This document shows, in pieces, positions 58,423 to 64,000 of a stretch of 64,000 bases of DNA (its first letter is position 1; the number at the start of each line of letters is the position of its first letter). This DNA comes from Chloroflexota bacterium (GTDB lineage: Bacteria > Chloroflexota > Dehalococcoidia > Lucifugimonadales > GCA-2722455). The position numbers and the translations under genes are program-made. Under the pieces are notes generated by a model, which worked only from the letters and a program-made list of their open reading frames with translations, searched no databases and was not told where the DNA came from. Location of the stretch: contig PBMB01000025.1 of assembly GCA_002722455.1 (NCBI GenBank), positions 1-64,000 of the forward strand. Direction: 5' to 3'.

Positions 58423-58755
58423 TTACAAAATGATATCAAGTCTTCTTTTGATAACTTCTAATACTGCAATCTGATCTTCTCTGACTATTTCAAGCATCGT
58501 TTTGAGAAATAAAATAAAGATGGCTTTTTGTTCTTTTGTGCCTTTTTTGAAGGATTTTTGTATATTTAAATTATCTTGAACATCAAAACTAATAGAAACA
58601 TGTGCATATCTGGAATCCTTTTCAATATCGACAAAAATAAAATCCATTCGATTCCCACGAATAAACTTTTTCAAAATAAAATGTTTTGTCTTTATCTTTT
58701 TATCTTCTATTGATTTCAATTCTTTATTCAATAAAAGCTGAATTCCTTTTTTCAT
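58423..58755 (-). CDS. Small hypothetical protein
   Basis: 110 residues, basic; family unknown. A Lys-rich start (KELKSIEDKKIKTKHFILKK) leads into short strands (MDFIFVDIEKDSRYAHVSIS) and a helical end. SD AAGG lies before ATG. Monocistronic. Confidence 0.68.
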   Translation of the reverse strand: MKKGIQLLLNKELKSIEDKKIKTKHFILKKFIRGNRMDFIFVDIEKDSRYAHVSISFDVQDNLNIQKSFKKGTKEQKAIFILFLKTMLEIVREDQIAVLEVIKRRLDIIL

Positions 58756-58797
58756 TATAAAACCTTAGTTATCAAATACTAAGAAACACAATATAAA

Positions 58798-58895
58798 CAA
58801 AAGCTTGCAGAAATATTTTATTGTTGATTAAAAAATATCTAATAACAAATATATTTATTTTTATTTATCATTATCTCTCCTGATAATGATTTTTT
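58798..58895 (+). ncRNA. Candidate small RNA (weak)
   Basis: Within the 394-base gene-free gap 58756-59149. A weak promoter, TTATCA-17-TATAAA (58771-58799), is followed by about 70 AT-rich bases. The stretch ends in a hairpin TCATTATC/GATAATGA (58868-58889) with six T, a good intrinsic terminator on the plus strand with no plus-strand gene before it. A second hairpin, CTCCCA/TGGGAG (59031-59056), terminates minus-strand transcripts from 59150. No known RNA family is recognised. Confidence 0.25.
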
Positions 58896-59030
58896 GGTAT
58901 CCTAGTAATATTAATTTTAAGCATATCTTTTAACAAAATAATTATTTTTTTCAATAAAGCAAATTTTATTTTTTTAAATGTATAATTGAGTTGGATTAAA
59001 AGCAATAAAAGGTAGGAAATAAAAAAAATA

Positions 59031-59056
59031 CTCCCAAATTAAACAAAATATGGGAG
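59031..59056 (-). terminator. Terminator downstream of the 59150 gene
   Basis: CTCCCA/TGGGAG with a 14-nt loop and a T-rich tract on the minus strand, 93 bases beyond the stop. Confidence 0.6.
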
Positions 59057-59149
59057 CAATATAATTATTTGTATTTCAATTATTTATAATTCAAAAACAT
59101 AAGTTTGCATAAAAAACTTGACTTGTTTCTCAAAATAAAAAATTTTATA

Positions 59150-59893
59150 TTATTTTTTCATTATTTCATAATATTTTTTCACAACATTGTGAAATAAAGT
59201 TGAATTATTGAAATAAGTTTGAACAGCCATATCAAAAGATCCAGAAAAAGAGTTATCTGTTTGTCTTAATGATTTTGAAAATCGTTCACAATTATCTTGA
59301 AATGGTGTTTTTGTGTCAAGAAGGACTTGAAAAAGTAGATCTTCAATTCGGTCATAATCAGAAGGGGTAGTTAAATAAGCTCGAAGCATACTTACACCAA
59401 CTCGATCTAGTAAATGAGATTCTTCAACAATTTGAGATTCTAAGTCTTCTACTAACTCTTCAAGGGTTGTAGCAGCCTTTTGAATATTACTTACATTATA
59501 ATCTTCAAAATGACCATTAGAGATATTGTAAATAAATCGACCAACAGAAAAAACTTCTGAACGACTTTTTTCTTCAAATAAATCTTTCATTGGATCAAGC
59601 TTAAAAAGATCAACAAAGATGTTTTCAAATGCTTTGTCAGTTTCAGCAGAATATCTCAATTCAGAAGGCAATTTAAAGATACGGTGTGCAACTTCTTCAC
59701 CTGTATCGTAACGATACTCAATCGTGTTCGTTAATGCCTCCGAGAGATAAGCAATAATATGAATGGTAGCAGAATCCATATAATGAATTCCACGAAAACA
59801 ATTATGAAATTCAAGAACATTGTCCATAAAAACAATGTCTTCTTTTGAGTTTGTTACTTTTCGAACTTTTTCTTTCAAGTAATCAGAAACCAT
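59150..59893 (-). CDS. Hypothetical protein
   Basis: A 247-residue, acidic, mostly helical protein of unknown family. It has a Cys/Phe/His-rich stretch near residue 32 (FHNCFRGIHYMDSATIHIIA) and a Ser/Thr-rich central part. SD AAGG lies before ATG. It is followed by a long AT-rich tail and a distant terminator. Adjacent to the 59964 gene on the same strand, 70 bases apart. Confidence 0.7.
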   Translation of the reverse strand: MVSDYLKEKVRKVTNSKEDIVFMDNVLEFHNCFRGIHYMDSATIHIIAYLSEALTNTIEYRYDTGEEVAHRIFKLPSELRYSAETDKAFENIFVDLFKLDPMKDLFEEKSRSEVFSVGRFIYNISNGHFEDYNVSNIQKAATTLEELVEDLESQIVEESHLLDRVGVSMLRAYLTTPSDYDRIEDLLFQVLLDTKTPFQDNCERFSKSLRQTDNSFSGSFDMAVQTYFNNSTLFHNVVKKYYEIMKK

Positions 59894-59963
59894 TTTGTAT
59901 ACCTTATTATTTTTTGAATAGACAAATCATATCAAATAGTGGATAAAAAATAAAGAAAATACT

Positions 59964-60482
59964 TTAAATCAATTGATAAAAAGAACCTTTGTGACGTTTT
60001 TCAGTGACATCCATGCAAACAGCAAAATTATTAATAATTTGTTTTTTGTCAGATTGAAATAAACTTGTTAACTCCAAGATTATTGCATAACTATACGTGC
60101 TCATAGAAACAGTAACGCCACTGACGTTATCTGGTGCGATAAATCCAAAGTTAGGGAGCATTTTATTATAAAAACTCTGAATGCTATCTTCTTTTAGTTC
60201 TGAGTGCTTATCTTCAAATTTAATATCTTTTTTTACTTTCTTTGAAAATGCTTCTTTTTTCTGTGGAAAATATCTGTAGTGATGAGAATACGCCTTTAAA
60301 GCTTTGCTTAATTCAATGAGAGCTTGTGTATAGGGCATAATAGCCTTGGAATACTGGTCATTGTATTGAACTTTACTTTCAGTAATAGCAATGCATGTTC
60401 TGGCAAGATTCAAAGTGGTTGTTTCAATTTGAAAAAAGCCGTGAAATGCTTCAATTGGAATATTGATTGTAGGTTCTGTCAT
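59964..60482 (-). CDS. Hypothetical protein
   Basis: 172 residues, helical, family unknown. An N-terminal TM-free segment (FHGFFQIETTTLNLARTCIA) leads to a Lys-rich middle (FPQKKEAFSKKVKKDIKFED) and a C-terminal helix. GAG-type SD 7 bases before ATG. It may share a transcript with the downstream 59150 gene. Confidence 0.68.
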   Translation of the reverse strand: MTEPTINIPIEAFHGFFQIETTTLNLARTCIAITESKVQYNDQYSKAIMPYTQALIELSKALKAYSHHYRYFPQKKEAFSKKVKKDIKFEDKHSELKEDSIQSFYNKMLPNFGFIAPDNVSGVTVSMSTYSYAIILELTSLFQSDKKQIINNFAVCMDVTEKRHKGSFYQLI

Positions 60483-60642
60483 AGTCTGCTCAAATTGATT
60501 ATAATTGCTTTATTATATCAAGATAAATAAAGTTAATCAAGTTAAAAAAAACATTTGCATTTCAAAGACCGAAAGCCTATAATTTAACCATACCAATCGG
60601 GAACACTTCCCTTATCTTAAAACCTAAAAAGGTGATTTCAAA

Positions 60643-61278
60643 ATGTTTAATACAAGAGAAAAATTACACACAAAAACGGATTCAAATGGTCTAGAATACA
60701 CAACGGAACATGGTTTTTCGGATTTTTGTTATGAATATATCAAAACTGTTGGTGCTGCTACAACTTCTGATATTCTTCAACACGTAAGAGATAATTTTGA
60801 GTTTTTAGAAGGAGACGAAGTTAAGACTTCTGAAAATCGTTCTGCACCACGTTATCGTCAAATGGTAGATAATCTACTAAAATCACATGGAACAATTTTA
60901 ACACTTTATCCTGATCTTCGTGATTTTATGGGCGGTATTGCTCTTGAAAACGTTGAAATTAGTGAAGAGTTAATGACACGAGCAAAAAATGAAATGTCTA
61001 AGGCTTCTTTCTTACGAGAGCAAAGACGACTAGAAGAACAAGAACGCTTGCGTAAACAGCAGAAAGAAATCAATGAACGAGCTGATAAACTGCGACTAGC
61101 CAAAGCAAATGCTTCAAATTGGCGTTTAGATATCGTAAAAAGTGCAATGGAAGCTGGTATCGAACGAGAAGAAATCAATGAAGATTTTGAAGAAGTAATA
61201 GAAGATATCGTTTATCGTCATCCAGAAGCAATTGAAAATAAATCAAAAATGATTGAAGCATTTATTGCAGAATTTTAA
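60643..61278 (+). CDS. Possible winged-helix protein
   Basis: 211 residues. Residues ~25-95 (GFSDFCYEYIKTVGAATTSD, ILQHVRDNFEF, then RQMVDNLLKSHGTI) have the helix-turn-helix/wing feel of restriction- or RNA-associated winged helices; this is an impression. A long basic helix follows (about 120-165, with RREQERLRKQQKEI-like charge). SD AAAGG lies before ATG, with a strong terminator at 61292. DNA or RNA binding is inferred. Confidence 0.72.
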   Translation: MFNTREKLHTKTDSNGLEYTTEHGFSDFCYEYIKTVGAATTSDILQHVRDNFEFLEGDEVKTSENRSAPRYRQMVDNLLKSHGTILTLYPDLRDFMGGIALENVEISEELMTRAKNEMSKASFLREQRRLEEQERLRKQQKEINERADKLRLAKANASNWRLDIVKSAMEAGIEREEINEDFEEVIEDIVYRHPEAIENKSKMIEAFIAEF

Positions 61279-61291
61279 AATACAAAGATTG

Positions 61292-61318
61292 AAAAAAGGA
61301 GTTAATCTCCTTTTTTTT
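61292..61318 (+). terminator. Terminator of the 60643 gene
   Basis: AAAAAAGGAG/CTCCTTTTTT with loop TTAAT. Confidence 0.85.
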
Positions 61319-61325
61319 GATTCTA

Positions 61326-61338
61326 TTTTTGTTATAAT
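61326..61338 (+). promoter_or_regulatory. Extended -10 promoter of the small lipoprotein gene
   Basis: TGT-TATAAT (61333-61338) follows a T-rich tract; 36 bases to the ATG at 61374. Confidence 0.55.
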
Positions 61339-61373
61339 AAGTGTATATCGAACGAAAACAAAAGGGTTTTGAA

Positions 61374-61712
61374 ATGAAAACTAAGTTGTTATTAGGGTTA
61401 ATGGTTACAGTTGGTTTAGTAGGCTGTGGTGGTGATCTAGCAGATGTAAAGTGTCATTACAAAACAACCGTAATAGAGGTAGGTGAATGTGACGGTGGTG
61501 AAGGTTTTTTTGATGGAAATAGAGAGTGTCCTATTTCTTATAAACAAGAAAACTCATCAGCAAAACGATTTGGTAAAGTTTATAACGGTGCAATGAGTGG
61601 TCAACCTCTTTATCGTCATTGTTGGAAAGAAGATAATGGAAGCTTATCGTGCTTTGCAACACAGGAAACAAAATTAAGAGATTCTTACTCAGATTCTTGT
61701 TTGGATATTTAA
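61374..61712 (+). CDS. Small lipoprotein
   Basis: ATG at 61374 chosen (SD AAAGGG 8 bases upstream) rather than a start 33 bases earlier. 112 residues. A type II signal peptide (about 1-17, LLLGLMVTVGLVGC with Cys 18 as lipidated residue) is followed by an exported domain with at least six further Cys (CHYKT, CDGGEGFFDGNRECP, HCWKED, LSCFATQ, SDSCLDI), likely disulfide-bonded. The ligand is unknown. The 61722 gene follows after 9 bases. Confidence 0.82.
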   Translation: MKTKLLLGLMVTVGLVGCGGDLADVKCHYKTTVIEVGECDGGEGFFDGNRECPISYKQENSSAKRFGKVYNGAMSGQPLYRHCWKEDNGSLSCFATQETKLRDSYSDSCLDI

Positions 61713-61721
61713 GGAAAAAGA

Positions 61722-62042
61722 ATGAAATATTTCAATCCATTAAAAGGTTTTGAACGTCTGAAAGATAGAGTAATTAAAAGTGAAGAGTTCGATCCACAAG
61801 AAATTGTAAAAGTAGTGTCAGGTCATGATAATTTTGAAACACTCGAAGAAGTAAAACGCTTGGTGTTAAGTAGAAGTTCTAATTCAGTTTCTTTATTGCT
61901 TATGATTAATTATCTAATAAGCTGGACGTTAGATGAATTTGCAGAAGATTTCTCTGGAACAAGCGATTTGGAAAATCTAGAAAAGAAACTATTCCATTTA
62001 CAAAACGAAATATTAAAAGAACCAGAAAAACATCTCAAATAA
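61722..62042 (+). CDS. Small hypothetical protein
   Basis: 106 residues, helical and charged; family unknown. SD AAGGA lies before ATG. Second gene of the unit with the small lipoprotein; its stop overlaps the start of a terminator stem (62041-62069). No domain recognised. Confidence 0.7.
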   Translation: MKYFNPLKGFERLKDRVIKSEEFDPQEIVKVVSGHDNFETLEEVKRLVLSRSSNSVSLLLMINYLISWTLDEFAEDFSGTSDLENLEKKLFHLQNEILKEPEKHLK

Positions 62043-62069
62043 AGCTCCTTTCGGGAGCTTTATTTTTTT
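62041..62069 (+). terminator. Terminator of the 61374-61722 unit
   Basis: AAAGCTCC/GGGAGCTTT with loop TTTC and a T-rich tail. Confidence 0.8.
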
Positions 62070-62125
62070 CTTGATTTATTTTTTTTTAAAAGCTATATTA
62101 AAAAAAATTTAAATGGAAAAAAACA

Positions 62126-63040
62126 ATGAGAGACGCCAAGAGACTAATAATTTATGCGCTGCTATTTATTTTTAATATTGCTTTATTGGTAAGTGCAGAA
62201 TATTTAGAAAAGAAAGAGTCTGAAAATATGGAATTGAGAAGTACAAATACTTTTGAGGAGACTTTTAAAGACCAATTAGAATATTTTGGAGTTAAAACTG
62301 AAGTAGATAAAGAAAAAGGAATGATTAAAATTGTTGATAAAGAAACGATTGCAAATCTAAAAGAAAAAAGTAGTCATGGAGAGATAGAATCCAGATTCTA
62401 TCAAAATCAAGAATATGCTGGATATTACTATCAAATGATGAAAGAGGGAACTAGTGACGTTTTATTGATAACATTATTAGAAGAAAATTCTGAATATGCG
62501 ATAGATAAAGTATCAATAATGTATGAAAAGGATTTAAGTGAATATCCAGAAGGAACATATAAGGATAATTTAGAAAAATTTCAAAATGTAATAAGTCCTG
62601 AAATGCTCAGTGTTTATAAATATAATTTTGATAAAATAATAAACACTTATTACCTAGAAAACAATGAAGGACTAGTAACAACAGGTGCATATTATAAATC
62701 AGAGGAAAAGGACTCAATAAAAACATATAACAGTTATGATTCTGCTGCTATTAAAAATAAGGGTGAATTAGATCATAAAGAAGTAGAAATGACTGAATGG
62801 AGAGATGTTGTTTTTCTAACTATGTTAATAGAAGCAGGTCTTTTACTAGGAATTTCATTAATAACCGCCTTAATATCAATTACAGGAAGAGAAATGAAAA
62901 ATGACGTAATTATTAAAGGGAAAATTGAAAAAGCATTAAAAAGTAAGAAAAATATAAGAGTAAAAAATAGAAAGATAATAAAATCAAGAAAAGAAAAAGA
63001 ATTAGTGAAAGAAAATAAAACAGAAATAGAAAATGTTTAA
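62126..63040 (+). CDS. Two-pass membrane protein with large external domain
   Basis: 304 residues. TM1 (about 7-25, IIYALLFIFNIALLVSA), an extracytoplasmic helical/alpha-beta region (about 26-230) opening with ELRSTNTFEETFKDQLEYFG, TM2 (about 232-254, VFLTMLIEAGLLLGISLITAL), then a basic cytoplasmic tail (KIEKALKSKKNIRVKNRKII). SD GGA lies 8 bases before ATG. The start of the external region resembles that of the 63815 product (N-x-E-L-x-S-x-x-F/T-x-x-x-F...F-G). Function unknown. Confidence 0.75.
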   Translation: MRDAKRLIIYALLFIFNIALLVSAEYLEKKESENMELRSTNTFEETFKDQLEYFGVKTEVDKEKGMIKIVDKETIANLKEKSSHGEIESRFYQNQEYAGYYYQMMKEGTSDVLLITLLEENSEYAIDKVSIMYEKDLSEYPEGTYKDNLEKFQNVISPEMLSVYKYNFDKIINTYYLENNEGLVTTGAYYKSEEKDSIKTYNSYDSAAIKNKGELDHKEVEMTEWRDVVFLTMLIEAGLLLGISLITALISITGREMKNDVIIKGKIEKALKSKKNIRVKNRKIIKSRKEKELVKENKTEIENV

Positions 63041-63041
63041 A

Positions 63042-63069
63042 AAAAGCCTTAGAGGGATCTAAGGCTTTT
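63042..63069. terminator. Bidirectional terminator
   Basis: AAAAGCCTTAG/CTAAGGCTTTT with a 6-nt loop. The TAG of the minus-strand 63059 gene lies in the stem. Confidence 0.85.
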
Positions 63070-63700
63070 CTTTTTCTAATATAGAATTAATATCTTTAAT
63101 ATCCAAATCATCAAGATCAAGATTTTTCAAAATTTCGCTTTTTGAATATTTGATTTCATTACTTAACACCATATTTAAAGCAATTTCTTGAAGATATTCA
63201 GGATCGAATTTTGATATATTTATTTTTTCAAGCTCTTTGTGGATTTTTTGTAATTCGTCTTGAAGCTCATCTTCTTTTTTAAAATAACGTTTAATCTCAA
63301 TATTGTTTCTTAATTCAGAACGTTTGTATTTCTTGTTTTTTTTCATTTTTTTGATTTTTAAAGATTGTTTAAATTTAACAAAAAAGTTATTTCTAGATAA
63401 AGCGTCTTCAAACATAAAGCCAACAAACCTAAAAAAGAAAATAAAGATCGTTATAACAAAGATATCAAAAACATATACAGTAAATGGAGAAAGCTTTACA
63501 TAATAAAAAAGAATATCAGGTCTGAAAAATAGTGAAAATATTAAATGTGATCCATAAACAAAAAAAAGAAAGTAGTATTTAAAATAATTAATACGATTAT
63601 CAGTAGTGTTATTCTCAAACCTTTTTTTTGCTTTCAATAACTTATCTCTAATCTCAAATTGCTTTTCAAATAATGTTAAATATCGTTCTTCTTCACTCAT
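63059..63700 (-). CDS. Membrane protein with coiled coil
   Basis: 213 residues. A helical start (FEKQFEIRDKLLKAKKRF) is followed by two hydrophobic helices (about 42-60 and 75-98, YYFLFFVYGSHLIFSLFF and FDIFVITIFIFFFRFVGF). The soluble C-terminal half carries basic then acidic coiled-coil residues (ELQDELQKIHKELEKI). SD AGGA lies before ATG. It is convergent with the 62126 gene, and the two may encode interacting membrane proteins. Confidence 0.75.
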   Translation of the reverse strand: MSEEERYLTLFEKQFEIRDKLLKAKKRFENNTTDNRINYFKYYFLFFVYGSHLIFSLFFRPDILFYYVKLSPFTVYVFDIFVITIFIFFFRFVGFMFEDALSRNNFFVKFKQSLKIKKMKKNKKYKRSELRNNIEIKRYFKKEDELQDELQKIHKELEKINISKFDPEYLQEIALNMVLSNEIKYSKSEILKNLDLDDLDIKDINSILEKEKP

Positions 63701-63814
63701 ATATCATTCCTATTTTTTTTAAATATAAAAAAAAACGAAAAAAGAATCAAGTAAAACTTGAGTTAAAAAAATAAATTGTTTATATTCGAAAAAAAACAAA
63801 TGGAATTTACAAAA

Positions 63815-64000
63815 ATGAAAGCAAAATATTTACCAATTTTATTGTTGTCTTGCACGTTAGGTTTAAGTGGCATAGCTTCAATAGTTTCAGATAACAAACC
63901 TGAACAGAGAGGATTTGAGAATACAGAATTGTTAAGTGAAAACTTCGATTATATATTTAATGAGTTTGGTATAGAGTATAGCCGCACTCCTGAAAGTTCG
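63815..64000 (+). CDS. Exported protein, 3' partial (runs off the window)
   Basis: Open from ATG at 63815 to the window end (62 residues). An in-frame ATG at 63800 lacks an SD; 63815 has only a weak GGA 10 bases upstream. The N-terminus is a signal sequence (YLPILLLSCTLGLSGIAS); an L-L-S-C occurs but is early for a lipobox. The next ~35 residues (ENTELLSENFDYIFNEFGIE) resemble the start of the external region of the 62126 protein, suggesting a tandem paralogue. Confidence 0.65.
   Translation, partial: MKAKYLPILLLSCTLGLSGIASIVSDNKPEQRGFENTELLSENFDYIFNEFGIEYSRTPESS

Overview
This is a very AT-rich stretch (by eye roughly 30% GC) of bacterial DNA with Shine-Dalgarno-led genes, sigma70-type promoters and dense intrinsic terminators. 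The readable proteins point to a Gram-negative, probably marine gammaproteobacterial host: a glycine-zipper/OmpA lipoprotein, a CHASE3 chemoreceptor, an exported MsrA-MsrB fusion and a CNNM/CorC-type membrane protein. Most of about 75 genes are unrecognised small soluble proteins, each often with its own promoter and terminator. No ribosomal, central-metabolism, phage-structural, replication, partition or conjugation gene was recognised. That mix suggests an accessory region of a large extrachromosomal replicon (megaplasmid or chromid-like), less likely a jumbo phage. This is inference; no replication origin is visible.

Layout. 1-2885: 5'-partial calcium-repeat/LRR surface protein. 2975-8341: small hypotheticals, a two-gene AAA-ATPase unit (5216-6803), secreted MsrAB (6856-7917). 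8370-13248: CNNM/CBS protein, RCC1-repeat secreted protein, TSP1-like/fibrinogen-like secreted protein. 13382-19771: mostly minus-strand small genes in translationally coupled pairs. 20057-34383: membrane protein with an (EP)n hexanucleotide repeat, GNAT acetyltransferase, ABM monooxygenase, NADAR-like protein, 5'-nucleotidase, many unknowns. 34577-38426: orphan beta-class DNA methyltransferase, chemoreceptor, and a gene broken by an in-frame ochre codon. 38578-41127: large TSP1-like/Calx-beta secreted protein. 41263-57032: paralogous pair, TilS, Tmk and a run of minus-strand unknowns. 57171-64000: GNAT, OmpA lipoprotein, small lipoprotein, membrane proteins and a 3'-partial exported protein.

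How the genes may work together. The secreted proteins carry domains typical of eukaryote-facing or surface proteins (LRR, TSP3, RCC1, TSP1-like, fibrinogen-like, Calx-beta). Together with the chemoreceptor and exported MsrAB they suggest an environment- or host-interaction cargo. Tmk, a cytosolic-type 5'-nucleotidase, a DNA methyltransferase, TilS and a NADAR-like protein form a nucleotide/tRNA/DNA-modification theme like that of large phages and megaplasmids.

Many promoters fit TTGNNN-17-TATAAT, several with an extended TGn -10. Short genes that are easy to overlook, with good ribosome sites and promoters, are present (4910-5089, 44407-44550), as are several mini-ORFs of 16 codons or fewer.
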